A stretch of DNA of 40,657 nt from Mycobacterium sp. (GTDB lineage Bacteria > Actinomycetota > Actinomycetes > Mycobacteriales > Mycobacteriaceae): positions 48,300 to 88,956 of the forward strand of contig PLSK01000032.1 in the NCBI GenBank assembly GCA_003165155.1. The letters are read 5' to 3'. A program made the position numbers and the translations under genes. The notes beneath the pieces are model-generated. The model searched no databases and was not told the origin of the DNA. It saw nothing but the letters and a program-made list of their open reading frames with translations. How positions within the stretch are numbered: position 1 is the stretch's first letter; each line of letters opens with the position of its first letter. Positions 1-8,218 of the stretch are shown one piece after another.

Positions 1-81
1 GCCGGCATGCGGGTGCTGGAAGTCAAGGCCGACCGCTCCTCGCTGCGCCAGCTACACGGGGCCATCAAGGCCGCCCTATGA
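1..81 (+). CDS. menD: MenD C-terminal end (partial)
   Basis: This is the last 26 codons of an open frame that enters from the left edge and ends at TGA (79-81), reading VLEVKADRSSLRQLHGAIKAAL at its end. That matches my memory of the C-terminus of mycobacterial MenD, the thiamine-diphosphate enzyme making SEPHCHC in menaquinone synthesis. The position fits, because the next genes follow the M. tuberculosis Rv0555-Rv0558 order. Only the tail is visible, so no catalytic residues can be checked. The following gene starts 7 bp later, suggesting one transcription unit. Confidence 0.75.
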   Translation, partial: AGMRVLEVKADRSSLRQLHGAIKAAL

Positions 82-88
82 GGACCCG

Positions 89-625
89 GTGATATCGCCG
101 AAGTCGTTGCTGCGCACTCTGCTTCACGGCCGCAGCGATGAACCACAGAAAACCCCGGCACGGATGGTCCTGCGCTGGCTGCGCGTCGCGGTGCTGATTG
201 CGGCCGGTCTGGTCACGCTGCAGTCGCTGTTGTTGGTGACCGGTGCCTGGCGCGATGACCTGGCGATTAACCACAATATGGGGGTGGCGCAAGCAGAGGT
301 ACTCAGTGCCGGACCGCGGCGCTCCACTATCGAATTCGTCACACCCGAGCGCGTCACCTATCGACCCGAACTCGGTGTGCTGTATCCGTCCGAATTATCC
401 ACGGGTATGCGGATTTACGTCGAATACAACAAGAACGATCCGAACCTGGTCCGGGTGCAGCACCGCAACGCCGGGTTATCGATCATCCCGGCGGGGTCCA
501 TCGCTGTGGTGGGTTGGTTGGCCGCGACGGCCGCCCTTGTCGTTCTGGCTTTACTGGACAAGCGGCTGGATCGTCGCGCCGAGTCCACCGGTGAGCCAGC
601 GCAAACGGCGTCAGAAAGCACCTGA
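89..625 (+). CDS. DUF3592-type membrane protein (Rv0556-like)
   Basis: A 178-aa protein starting at GTG 7 bp after the menD stop. It has an N-terminal hydrophobic helix (about residues 30-52, LRVAVLIAAGLVTLQSLLLV). An external domain of about 80 residues with a 'TYRPELGVLYPSELSTGMRIYVEYNKNDPNLVRV' stretch follows, typical of the DUF3592 fold. A second helix (about 133-155) and a charged tail complete it. The layout is that of two-TM proteins with a small beta-rich domain outside the membrane. Its biochemical role is unknown. Position and length match Rv0556, conserved between menD and the mannosyltransferase in mycobacteria. Confidence 0.75.
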   Translation: MISPKSLLRTLLHGRSDEPQKTPARMVLRWLRVAVLIAAGLVTLQSLLLVTGAWRDDLAINHNMGVAQAEVLSAGPRRSTIEFVTPERVTYRPELGVLYPSELSTGMRIYVEYNKNDPNLVRVQHRNAGLSIIPAGSIAVVGWLAATAALVVLALLDKRLDRRAESTGEPAQTASEST

Positions 626-694
626 ACAGCAAATTTCGCATGACGTATGCCCGTCGGCAACCTTGTCGACAGCCTGTAGTGAGACTCTGTAGGC

Positions 695-1855
695 GTGCGC
701 GTGGCTATCGTCGCAGAATCCTTCCTCCCCAATGTCAACGGCGTCAGCAACTCGGTGCTCCGGGTGCTCGAGCATTTACGCCGAACCGGCAATGAAGCTT
801 TGGTCATTGCTCCCGACAACCCGCCGGGCGAGCCCCGGGCCGAGCGCATTCACGACGGCATTCGGGTGCACCGGGTGCCGTCACGGATGTTCCCGAAGGT
901 GACCACGTTGCCGCTCGGTGTGCCCAGGCCACGATTGGTAAGCGTGCTGCGCGGATTCGAACCTGATGTGGTGCATCTGGCATCGCCGGCGCTACTGGGC
1001 TACGGCGGGCTGCGGATTGCGCGTCATCTGGGAGTGCCGACGGTCGCCGTATATCAAACCGACGTACCGGGTTTCGCGTCGAGCTACGGAATCGGGATGA
1101 CGACGCGGGCGGCGTGGGCGTGGTTCCGTCACCTGCACAGCCTCGCTGACCGCACTCTGGCTCCGTCCAGTGCGACCATGGAATCCCTTGTTTCGCAGCG
1201 TATTCCGCGGGTGCATCGGTGGGCCCGCGGGGTCGACATTATACGGTATGCGCCGTCGGCGCGCGACGATGGTCTGCGGCGGAAATGGTCGCCGGACGGC
1301 AAGCCGATCGTCGGTTTTGTGGGCCGGCTCGCGCCGGAAAAGCACGTCGAACGACTCGCCGTGCTGGCCGCCGGAGGCGCGGTGCAACTCGTCATCGTCG
1401 GCGACGGCGTCGACCAACGCAAACTGCAGTCGGCAATGCCCACAGCGGTATTCACCGGCGCGCTGTATGGCGAGGACTTGGCCGCGGCGTATGCCAGCAT
1501 GGACGTCTTCGTGCATACCGGTGAGCACGAGACGTTCTGTCAGGTTGTCCAAGAAGCGCAAGCGTCGGGGCTGCCGGTAATCGCCCCCGACGCCGGCGGC
1601 CCACGTGACCTGGTGGCTCCGTACCGCACCGGGCTGTTGCTGCCCGTCAACGAGTTCGAGGCGCGGCTGCCCGCGGCTGTGGCGCACCTGCTCGAAGAAC
1701 GCCACCGCTACTCGCAGGCGGCCCGGCGCAGCGTGCTGGGCCGCAGTTGGCCGGTCATCTGCGACGAATTGCTGGGCCACTACGCGGCCGTGCAGTCCCC
1801 CGAGGCGCGGGCGCGATCGCGCACGTCACTTCGGCGGTACGCGCAAGGGGAATGA
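695..1855 (+). CDS. mgtA: GT4 alpha-mannosyltransferase MgtA/PimB (Rv0557-like)
   Basis: A 386-aa retaining glycosyltransferase of family GT4 (GT-B fold). The N-terminal domain begins with '[20 protein letters not shown]' and its glycine-rich loop. The C-terminal nucleotide-sugar domain starts near residue 207 ([15 protein letters not shown]) and carries the E-x7-E-type motif ([13 protein letters not shown]). The sequence is very close to what I recall of Rv0557. That protein was first called PimB and later shown, with corynebacterial MgtA, to mannosylate glucuronosyl-diacylglycerol for lipomannan-like glycolipids; the true PimB' is Rv2188c. GTG at 695 is used because the N-terminus aligns directly with the family. 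It acts at the cytosolic membrane face with GDP-mannose. Confidence 0.85.
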   Translation: MRVAIVAESFLPNVNGVSNSVLRVLEHLRRTGNEALVIAPDNPPGEPRAERIHDGIRVHRVPSRMFPKVTTLPLGVPRPRLVSVLRGFEPDVVHLASPALLGYGGLRIARHLGVPTVAVYQTDVPGFASSYGIGMTTRAAWAWFRHLHSLADRTLAPSSATMESLVSQRIPRVHRWARGVDIIRYAPSARDDGLRRKWSPDGKPIVGFVGRLAPEKHVERLAVLAAGGAVQLVIVGDGVDQRKLQSAMPTAVFTGALYGEDLAAAYASMDVFVHTGEHETFCQVVQEAQASGLPVIAPDAGGPRDLVAPYRTGLLLPVNEFEARLPAAVAHLLEERHRYSQAARRSVLGRSWPVICDELLGHYAAVQSPEARARSRTSLRRYAQGE

Positions 1856-2139
1856 CACCTGTTGCGGGTTGAGCGGTCGGTAGTTGTCGGTGGTGTGTTG
1901 TAGGAACAGAAGTATGAATTTGGCGAACGCCGCCATCAACCTCGCGCGGTGGGAGGAACCATCCACCGTCGTCGGCCCAGTTGGGGCCGCCGTCAAGCGT
2001 GGAGCCGACCGTAAGACCCGGCCTGGCCGGGCGGGTGGCCGTGAAGCGCGGAAGGGAACCGGCCACCTGGCCGGTGAACAACCCCGAGATGGGGTGCGAG
2101 TCGCGTGACCACCGGTCGAGGGCGGGTACCGTCGACGTC
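1856..2139. other. Intergenic region between mgtA and menG, no gene recognised
   Basis: The 284 bp between mgtA and the likely menG start holds only short frames with no recognisable protein. The ORF track extends menG upstream through it, but that extension ([19 protein letters not shown]...) lacks family similarity. A minus-strand stretch reads [19 protein letters not shown], but this is too short to call. The region presumably carries the menG promoter. Confidence 0.4.
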
Positions 2140-2841
2140 GTGAATCGCGCGGCCTTGGACAAGGACCCCCGGGACGTCGCGTCGATGTTCGACGGCGTCG
2201 CCCGGCGTTATGACGTGACCAACACCGTGCTGTCGCTGGGGCAGGATCGCTATTGGCGGCGGTCGACGCGTTCGGCGCTGCACATCGGGCCCGGCGAGAA
2301 GGTGCTGGACCTGGCCGCGGGTACCGCGGTGTCCACTGTGGAGCTGCAGAAATCCGGGGCGTGGTGCGTGGCGGCCGACTTTTCGGTCGGGATGCTGTCA
2401 GCGGGCAGTGCGCGCAAGGTCCCGAAGGTTGCCGGTGATGCCACCAAGCTGCCATTTGGCGACGACGTATTCGACGCCGTCACCATCAGTTTCGGGTTGC
2501 GCAATGTCGTCGACCACCAGGCGGCGTTGCGCGAGATGGCCCGCGTCACCCGGCCCGGCGGCCGGTTGGTGGTGTGCGAGTTCTCCACTCCCACCAATGC
2601 GCTGTTCGCGACGGCTTACAAGGAATATCTGATGCAGGCGCTGCCGCGGGTGGCAACGGCGGTGTCTAGCAATCCAGAGGCCTACGTCTACCTCGCGGAG
2701 TCGATCAGAGCCTGGCCGGATCAGGAGACGCTGGCCCAGCAGATCTCACAGGCCGGTTGGGATGCAGTGCGGTGGCGCAACTTGACCGGCGGCATTGTGG
2801 CGTTGCACGCCGGCGAAAAGCCGCTTGAACAAGGCCAGTAA
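2140..2841 (+). CDS. menG: Demethylmenaquinone methyltransferase MenG/UbiE
   Basis: A 233-aa SAM-dependent methyltransferase performing the last methylation of menaquinone synthesis. Class I Rossmann motif I is '[16 protein letters not shown]'. The UbiE signatures '[18 protein letters not shown]' near the N-terminus and '[17 protein letters not shown]' with '[19 protein letters not shown]' are all present. The ORF track begins at 1981, but family proteins begin '[21 protein letters not shown]', which places the start at GTG 2140. It lies beside menD at the left and menJ at the right, a menaquinone cluster. Confidence 0.92.
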   Translation: MNRAALDKDPRDVASMFDGVARRYDVTNTVLSLGQDRYWRRSTRSALHIGPGEKVLDLAAGTAVSTVELQKSGAWCVAADFSVGMLSAGSARKVPKVAGDATKLPFGDDVFDAVTISFGLRNVVDHQAALREMARVTRPGGRLVVCEFSTPTNALFATAYKEYLMQALPRVATAVSSNPEAYVYLAESIRAWPDQETLAQQISQAGWDAVRWRNLTGGIVALHAGEKPLEQGQ

Positions 2842-2848
2842 CGAAGGC

Positions 2849-3193
2849 TTAGACGCCGGACCGCTGCAGGAAGCCGACCTGGTCGGGGCAGTAGTGGTTG
2901 ATCGCGGCGCCGACGAACTGCAGCGACTGCCCCTGCGTGGTGCCGAGCGCCAGGTTGCGCTGGACGAACGTCGCCGACTTGTGTGCGTCGCTATCCACGC
3001 CCCTGGTCACTCGCTCGCAGGTGATCTTGCCCAGCCAGGCGGTGAAGTCCTGCGGGCCATAAATCCCGTATGTGTGCAGCTGAGCGTTAAACGGAGCGTC
3101 GTAGTCGTCGGCCTGTGCCGGCGCGGCTACCGCGATAGCTGCGGCCGCCGCGGCGGCGAGAGTAGCCAGCCTCATACCCATCATTAGCTGCAC
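2849..3193 (-). CDS. Secreted DUF732 protein (Rv0559c-like)
   Basis: A 114-aa exported protein. The first 28 residues form a Sec signal (ATLAAAAAAAIAVAAPAQA|DDYDAP) with an AxA cleavage site. The mature part has two cysteines (ITCERV and NHYCPD) and the DUF732 pattern with 'GIYGPQDFTAWLGKI' and 'RNLALGTTQGQSLQFVGAAI'. It is close to what I recall of Rv0559c, which in M. tuberculosis is next to and co-induced with Rv0560c by salicylate. Here Rv0560c is missing and the gene lies directly downstream of menJ and a palindromic region. Function unknown. It is convergent with menG (stops 7 bp apart). Confidence 0.85.
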   Translation of the reverse strand: MQLMMGMRLATLAAAAAAAIAVAAPAQADDYDAPFNAQLHTYGIYGPQDFTAWLGKITCERVTRGVDSDAHKSATFVQRNLALGTTQGQSLQFVGAAINHYCPDQVGFLQRSGV

Positions 3194-3277
3194 TATACAC
3201 CTCGATAACGAGTTGATCTCGGGCTCATATCAGTGCCGATTCGAATCGAAATTCAGTCGCTTCAGTCATGCATTCAG

Positions 3278-3314
3278 ATATATCAATGACCCTGATATAT
3301 GTCAATGAAATTGA
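3278..3314. promoter_or_regulatory. Paired palindromes upstream of the DUF732 gene
   Basis: ATATATCA (3278-3285), a 7-bp spacer and TGATATAT (3293-3300) form a perfect inverted repeat. It is followed by TCAAT-gaa-ATTGA (3302-3314). 'TCAATGA' also recurs as a direct repeat (3284-3290, 3302-3308). This AT-rich island lies between the menJ stop and the minus-strand DUF732 start. Dyads of this kind are typical repressor operators. In M. tuberculosis the corresponding gap carries Rv0560c and its salicylate-inducible promoter, so this is probably the retained control region. The regulator is not in the window. Confidence 0.6.
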
Positions 3315-3322
3315 TACGCAGT

Positions 3323-4558
3323 TCAGCTGAACGGCGCTCGGCGATCGATCAGCCGTGACAGCCGCCCCCCACCCCGCCACGCCCGTGCCACCCAGTCGGC
3401 GTCGTCGTCGGTGACCAGGTTGGCCATCACCCGCACGGCGATGGTCATCAGCGTCGTCGAACGCATGGCGATCGGTCCGGTCGCAGGCAGGAACCGCTGG
3501 AAGGTCAGCAACAACGCCAGCCTCCTCGCCACCGAAAACCCCCGGGCGTAATGGTCCTGCAGCAGCGCCGGCCAGACGTGCGACAGGTCGCGCGAATCCA
3601 GCAACTCGGCGGCCATCCGGCCCGTTTCCATCCCGTAGTCGATGCCCTCGCCGTTCAGTGGGTTGACGCAGGCCGCGGCATCGCCGATCAGCATCCAATT
3701 CGGCCCGGCCACCCCGGACACCGCGCCGCCCATAGGCAGCAATGCTGACGACATCGCGCGCGGCTGGCCCGTGAAGCCCCACTCGTCACGGCGCAGGTCT
3801 GCGTAATAAGACATCAGCGGTCGCAGCGCCAGATCCGCCGGCCGCTTCGATGTCGCCAACGCACCTACACCGATGTTCACCTCGCCATTGCCCAGCGGGA
3901 AAATCCAGCCGTACCCGGGCAGCACCGCACCGTCGGGGGAGCGCAGTTCCAGATGCGACGTCAGCCAGGGATCGTCGCTGCGCGCCGTGGCGAGATACCC
4001 GCGGGCGGCCACGCCGTACACCGTTTCCTGATGCCAGCGCCGGCCCAGCTTGCGGCTCAGTGAAGAGCGGGCCCCGTCGGCGACAATCAACTGCCGGCAG
4101 CCCACCTGGGTGCCGTCGGCCAGCGTCAGCGATGCCACCCGACTCGATGAGTCATGTTGCACGGAAACAACTTTGGTCCCGAGCAGCATGCGTGCCCCGG
4201 AATCCTCGGCGACTTTGCGAATCCGGTCGTCCAATTCGATACGGGCCACCGCGCTGCCGGTCGATGGGAACGACGGGCCGGGCCAGTCCACCTCCAATTC
4301 GCCGCCGAATCCGCTCATCCGCAGGCCGCGGTGCCGGATGCGGGTATCCAGCCAGTCGCCCAGCCCCAGGCGTTCCAGCTCGGCGACCGCGCGTGGTGTC
4401 AGTCCATCGCCGCAGGCCTTGTCGCGGGGGAAGTTGGCCGAGTCGATGACGAGAACGTCATGGCCGGCCCGGGCGGCCCAGGCGGCCGCAGCGGACCCCG
4501 CTGGTCCGGCGCCCACCACCACCACGTCCGCCTTGGAGGCTTTGGTCTCCACGCTCAC
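3323..4558 (-). CDS. menJ: Menaquinone isoprenoid reductase MenJ (Rv0561c-like)
   Basis: A 411-aa FAD-dependent geranylgeranyl-reductase-family protein. The N-terminus has the dinucleotide motif GAGPAGSAAAAWAARAGHDVLVID. The mid part contains 'PRDKACGDGLTPRAVAEL', and the C-terminal FAD contact 'GDAAACVNPLNGEGIDYGMETG' is intact. M. tuberculosis MenJ (Rv0561c) reduces one double bond of the isoprenyl chain to give MK-9(II-H2). The ORF track begins at 4723, but homologues begin close to 'ADVVVVGAGPAGS', so GTG 4558 is chosen. Its start is only 15 bp from the divergent grcC1 start. It ends just before the palindromes upstream of the DUF732 gene. Confidence 0.9.
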   Translation of the reverse strand: MSVETKASKADVVVVGAGPAGSAAAAWAARAGHDVLVIDSANFPRDKACGDGLTPRAVAELERLGLGDWLDTRIRHRGLRMSGFGGELEVDWPGPSFPSTGSAVARIELDDRIRKVAEDSGARMLLGTKVVSVQHDSSSRVASLTLADGTQVGCRQLIVADGARSSLSRKLGRRWHQETVYGVAARGYLATARSDDPWLTSHLELRSPDGAVLPGYGWIFPLGNGEVNIGVGALATSKRPADLALRPLMSYYADLRRDEWGFTGQPRAMSSALLPMGGAVSGVAGPNWMLIGDAAACVNPLNGEGIDYGMETGRMAAELLDSRDLSHVWPALLQDHYARGFSVARRLALLLTFQRFLPATGPIAMRSTTLMTIAVRVMANLVTDDDADWVARAWRGGGRLSRLIDRRAPFS

Positions 4559-4573
4559 CAGTATGTTGGTCGG

Positions 4574-5581
4574 GTGAGAACTCCGGCGACGGTGGTGGCG
4601 GGCATTGACTTCGGCGACGCCGTGTTCGCGGCGAGCTTGGGTGCCGGTGTCGCGCGGATCGAGCAACTCATGGATGCCGAATTGCGCAGCGCTGACACGG
4701 TGATGACCGACTCGCTGATGCATCTTTTCACCGCCGGCGGCAAACGGTTCCGGCCGCTGTTCACCGTGCTATCCGCGCACATCGGCCCAAACCCGGACGC
4801 GGCGGAGGTAACGATCGCCGGCGCGGTCATCGAACTGGTGCATCTGGCCACGCTCTACCACGACGATGTGATGGACGAGGCGCAGGTTCGCCGCGGGACG
4901 CCCACCGCCAATGTGCGCTGGGGCAACAACGTCGCCATCCTGGCCGGTGACTACCTTTTCGCGACGTCGTCACGGCTGGTATCACGGCTGGGGCCCGAGG
5001 CGGTGCGGCTTATCGCCGAGACGTTTGCCCAGTTGGTGACCGGGCAGATGCGGGAGACCCGCGGCACCGGCGAGGGAGTGGATCCCATCGAGCACTACCT
5101 GAAGGTGGTGTACGAGAAGACGGCTTGTCTGATCGCCTCGGCGGGTCGGTTCGGCGGGATGTTTTCCGGTGCCGACGACGAACAGGTCGAGCGGTTGAGC
5201 CGGCTCGGGGGCATTGTGGGCACCGCCTTTCAGATCTCCGACGACATCATCGACATTGACAGCGACTCCGACGAGTCGGGCAAGCTACCTGGCACCGATC
5301 TGCGGGAGGGCGTGCATACCCTCCCGATGCTCTACGCGCTGCGGGAGCCCGAGCCCGAGGGCGCGCGGCTACGCGAATTGCTGGCCGGGCCCATCGAGGA
5401 CGACGCGGCGGTGATCGAAGCGCTGACGCTGCTGCGGGCGTCGCCCGGCATGACGAAAGCGAAAGAATTCCTTAAGCAGTATGCGGCTAAAGCGCGCGAT
5501 GAGCTGGCCCCTTTGCCCGACGTCGCCGGCCGGCGGGCGCTGCAGGCGTTGATCGATTACACGGTCAGCAGGCACGGCTAG
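4574..5581 (+). CDS. grcC1: Polyprenyl diphosphate synthase GrcC1 (Rv0562-like)
   Basis: A 335-aa trans-isoprenyl diphosphate synthase. The first aspartate-rich motif is '[15 protein letters not shown]' (DDxxD) and the second is '[12 protein letters not shown]'. '[14 protein letters not shown]' contains the conserved K/R for IPP binding. It condenses IPP units into a long prenyl diphosphate, presumably for the menaquinone tail, in line with its menaquinone-gene neighbours. The ORF track starts at 4154, inside menJ on the other strand. GTG 4574 gives the family N-terminus ([17 protein letters not shown]). Confidence 0.9.
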   Translation: MRTPATVVAGIDFGDAVFAASLGAGVARIEQLMDAELRSADTVMTDSLMHLFTAGGKRFRPLFTVLSAHIGPNPDAAEVTIAGAVIELVHLATLYHDDVMDEAQVRRGTPTANVRWGNNVAILAGDYLFATSSRLVSRLGPEAVRLIAETFAQLVTGQMRETRGTGEGVDPIEHYLKVVYEKTACLIASAGRFGGMFSGADDEQVERLSRLGGIVGTAFQISDDIIDIDSDSDESGKLPGTDLREGVHTLPMLYALREPEPEGARLRELLAGPIEDDAAVIEALTLLRASPGMTKAKEFLKQYAAKARDELAPLPDVAGRRALQALIDYTVSRHG

Positions 5582-5641
5582 CGCTGTTCGTTTCTGGTCA
5601 TGGAACCCAGACGGTCATCCTGGGCGTTGAGGTATCAATAG

Positions 5642-5668
5642 TCGGCTTCAGTAATCGGCTGAAGCCGA
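5642..5668. promoter_or_regulatory. Perfect 10-bp inverted repeat upstream of htpX
   Basis: TCGGCTTCAG (5642-5651), a 7-nt spacer and CTGAAGCCGA (5659-5668) are perfectly complementary and end 29 bp before the htpX ATG. No T-run follows, so it does not look like a rho-independent terminator for grcC1. It could be an operator or a 5' leader hairpin. An SD-like GGAGA precedes htpX closely. Confidence 0.5.
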
Positions 5669-5697
5669 GTGTTCTTGAGTATTCCGAGGAGACACGG

Positions 5698-6558
5698 ATG
5701 ACCTGGCATCCCTATGCCAACAGGCTAAAGACATTCTTGCTGTTGGTCGGTATGTCCGCGATGATCGTGGCCGTTGGCGCGGTGTTCGGCAGGACGGCGC
5801 TGATCTTCGCCACGCTGTTCGCCGTCGGCATGAATGTCTACACGTACTACAACAGCGACAAGCTGGCGCTGCGGGCCATGCACGCGCAACCGGTTTCCGA
5901 GCTACAGGCACCGGTGATGTATCGGATCGTGCGAGAGCTGGCGACGGCCGCGCACCAGCCGATGCCGCGGCTGTACATCAGCGATACCAATGCACCTAAC
6001 GCGTTCGCCACCGGCCGCAATCCGCGCAATGCCGCGGTGTGCTGCACCACCGGGATCCTGGACATGCTCACCGAGCGTGAGCTGCGCGCTGTGTTGGGCC
6101 ATGAGCTGTCGCACGTCTATAACCGGGACATCCTGATCTCCTGCGTGGCCGGTGCGCTGGCCGGTGTGATCACTGCGCTGGCCAATATGGCTATGTTCGC
6201 CGGCATGTTCGGTGGCAACCGAAACGGCGATAATCCCTTTGCGCTGCTGCTGGTTTCGTTGCTGGGACCGATCGCGGCGACGGTGGTGCGGCTAGCGGTG
6301 TCCCGGTCCCGGGAGTATCAGGCCGACGAGTCGGGCGCGCTGCTGACAGGCGACCCGCTGGCTTTGGCGTCGGCGCTGCGCAAGATCTCCAGCGGCGTCC
6401 AGCTGGCCCCGCTCCCGCCGGAGCCACAGCTGGCCAGCCAGGCACATCTGATGATCGCCAACCCGTTCCGTGCGGGTGACCGGATCGGGTCGCTGTTTTC
6501 GACGCATCCGCCGATCGAGGACCGGATCCGCCGGCTGGAGGAAATGGCGCGGGGGTAA
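5698..6558 (+). CDS. htpX: Membrane zinc metalloprotease HtpX
   Basis: A 286-aa M48B peptidase, membrane-bound, that degrades misfolded membrane proteins. Two N-terminal hydrophobic helices (about residues 12-30 and 33-52) are followed by the zinc motif HExxH in '[14 protein letters not shown]'. Two further hydrophobic segments ([20 protein letters not shown] and [15 protein letters not shown]) come next. The third zinc ligand region is '[26 protein letters not shown]'. Length and order match Rv0563. An inverted repeat precedes it and may be involved in stress regulation. Confidence 0.93.
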   Translation: MTWHPYANRLKTFLLLVGMSAMIVAVGAVFGRTALIFATLFAVGMNVYTYYNSDKLALRAMHAQPVSELQAPVMYRIVRELATAAHQPMPRLYISDTNAPNAFATGRNPRNAAVCCTTGILDMLTERELRAVLGHELSHVYNRDILISCVAGALAGVITALANMAMFAGMFGGNRNGDNPFALLLVSLLGPIAATVVRLAVSRSREYQADESGALLTGDPLALASALRKISSGVQLAPLPPEPQLASQAHLMIANPFRAGDRIGSLFSTHPPIEDRIRRLEEMARG

Positions 6559-6583
6559 AACCCATCGCCCGTAAGCTTTGAAG

Positions 6584-7117
6584 ATGACTGCCTCAACACC
6601 ACCGCGGCCTTGGCCGGCTGTAACCCGACGGCGCATGCTGCTCGGCACCGCGGGTATCGGCGTGCTCGTCGGGGTTGGCTCACTGAGTGCCTCGATCGCT
6701 GCCGGTGCGCCGGGAACCTCGCCCAAAACATTCGAGGTCAATCACACCGACGAAGACTGGCGCCAACTTCTGACACCACAGCAGTACGCCGTGCTTCGTG
6801 GGGCGGGCACCGAGCGGCCCTACAGTAGCCCGCTCAACGACGAGCACAGGTCTGGGGCCTTTGGATGCGCGGGCTGCGCACTGGACCTGTTCTCGTCAAC
6901 CACCAAGTTCGACAGCGGCACCGGCTGGCCGAGCTTCTGGAAGGCCCTGAACAACGCCGTACTCGAGCAGCAAGACAACAGCCTGGGCATGACACGCACT
7001 GAGGTGCTCTGCAGCCGTTGCGGCGGGCACCTCGGCCACGTCTTTAACGACGGCCCCCAACCGACCAGCCTGCGCTACTGCATGAACGGCGTGGCGATGA
7101 GCTTCCGATCTGCCTAG
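6584..7117 (+). CDS. msrB: Tat-exported methionine-R-sulfoxide reductase (MsrB)
   Basis: A 177-aa protein (ATG 6584; TTG 6578 also possible). The N-terminus has a twin-arginine signal 'TRRRMLLGTAGIGVLVGVGSLSASIAAGAPG', predicting Tat export of a folded protein. The MsrB domain begins near residue 50. It has both CxxC zinc pairs (CAGC, CSRC), 'SGTGWPSFW', 'HLGHVFNDGP' and the catalytic cysteine in 'RYCMNGVAMSF'. It reduces methionine-R-sulfoxide in proteins, here outside the cytoplasm. I do not recall this gene between htpX and gpdA1 in M. tuberculosis, so it seems species-specific at this position. It is convergent with gpdA1 (9 bp apart). Confidence 0.88.
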   Translation: MTASTPPRPWPAVTRRRMLLGTAGIGVLVGVGSLSASIAAGAPGTSPKTFEVNHTDEDWRQLLTPQQYAVLRGAGTERPYSSPLNDEHRSGAFGCAGCALDLFSSTTKFDSGTGWPSFWKALNNAVLEQQDNSLGMTRTEVLCSRCGGHLGHVFNDGPQPTSLRYCMNGVAMSFRSA

Positions 7118-7126
7118 ACAGGACGT

Positions 7127-8152
7127 CTAGAAGCCGGCGCCGTGGACCTCGTGTCCAGGGACCTCGGCGGCCAGGCCGCTGTAGGCTTGCTCGACGCTGG
7201 AGCCGTGGTTGATGACCGCGTCGACTTCCCTGGCGATCGGCATGTTCAGGCCGAATTTGTTGGCGAATTCCATGATGACGCTGGCGGCTTTGACGCCCTC
7301 GGCGACCTGGTTCATGGATGCGATGATCTCATCGATCGGCTTGCCCGCACCGAGTTGTTCACCGACATGACGATTGCGGCTGCGCTGGCTGGTGCAGGTG
7401 ACGATGAGGTCACCCAAACCGGCCAGCCCGGGAAAGGTTTCCTCGTTGCCGCCCAGTGCCACGCCCAACTTCGTCATCTCCCGCAAGGCGCGCGCGATCA
7501 CCAGGGCGCGGGTGTTCTCGCCTATGCCCAACGAGTAGCCCATCCCGACGGCGATGGCGAAGACGTTCTTCAGGGCCCCGGCCATCTCGACCCCGACCAC
7601 GTCATCGGAGGTGTACACGCGGAATCGCCGGGTGCGGAACAATCCCGACAGCTGGGTTGCCAGATGCTGGTCGGGCATTGCCAGTACTGCGGCGGCCGCA
7701 TACCCCTCGGCCACCTCGCGGGCGATGTTCGGCCCGGCCAGGATACCTGCCGGATGACCGGGCAGCAGTTCCTCGATGATCTGGGACATCCGCATGTTGG
7801 TGCCCTGCTCGAGACCCTTGACCAGTGACACCACCGGCACCCACGGCCGCAGTTCTTTACCCAGTTCGGTGAGCACGCCCCGGAAACCATGCGAGGGCAC
7901 GCCCATGACGACGACATCGGCGCAATTGGCGGCTTCGGCGAAGTCGGTGGTGGCGCGCAGGGTGTCACTCAATATGACGTCATTGCCGAGGTAGCGGCTG
8001 TTGCGGTGCTGCTCGTTGATGTCTTTGGCCGTCGCGTCCGAGCGCACCCACTGCAGTGTCGGCCCACGGCGCGCGCAGATTGACGCCACCGTGGTTCCCC
8101 AGGAACCGCCACCAAGAACAACGACTTTGGGTTCACGCTTGTCGGCTGTCAT
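7127..8152 (-). CDS. gpdA1: Glycerol-3-phosphate dehydrogenase [NAD(P)+] (GpdA1)
   Basis: A 341-aa GpsA-family enzyme making sn-glycerol-3-phosphate from DHAP for phospholipid synthesis. The NAD(P) motif is 'VVLGGGSWGTTVASI'. 'LAGPNIAREVAEG' and the catalytic-lysine region 'VEMAGALKNVFAIAVGMGYSLGIGENTRA' are conserved, as is 'GLAGLGDLIVTCTSQRSRNRHVG'. The position matches Rv0564c. The ATG at 8152 gives the usual N-terminus. Confidence 0.93.
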   Translation of the reverse strand: MTADKREPKVVVLGGGSWGTTVASICARRGPTLQWVRSDATAKDINEQHRNSRYLGNDVILSDTLRATTDFAEAANCADVVVMGVPSHGFRGVLTELGKELRPWVPVVSLVKGLEQGTNMRMSQIIEELLPGHPAGILAGPNIAREVAEGYAAAAVLAMPDQHLATQLSGLFRTRRFRVYTSDDVVGVEMAGALKNVFAIAVGMGYSLGIGENTRALVIARALREMTKLGVALGGNEETFPGLAGLGDLIVTCTSQRSRNRHVGEQLGAGKPIDEIIASMNQVAEGVKAASVIMEFANKFGLNMPIAREVDAVINHGSSVEQAYSGLAAEVPGHEVHGAGF

Positions 8153-8218
8153 GAAGTTCAGCGTATGGCCGAAACCTCACATTTAATAGGAGTTCATTCC
8201 AGCCCAGCAGCGCCCGGC

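Noticed and set aside
1826-2455. Minus-strand 209-codon frame over the mgtA-menG gap and menG
   Set aside because: It is mostly the shadow of menG, with Arg/Pro/Ser-rich low-complexity sequence. Only a short stretch looks protein-like.
7142-7828. 228-codon plus-strand frame over gpdA1
   Set aside because: Antisense to a conserved gpdA1 with all its motifs.
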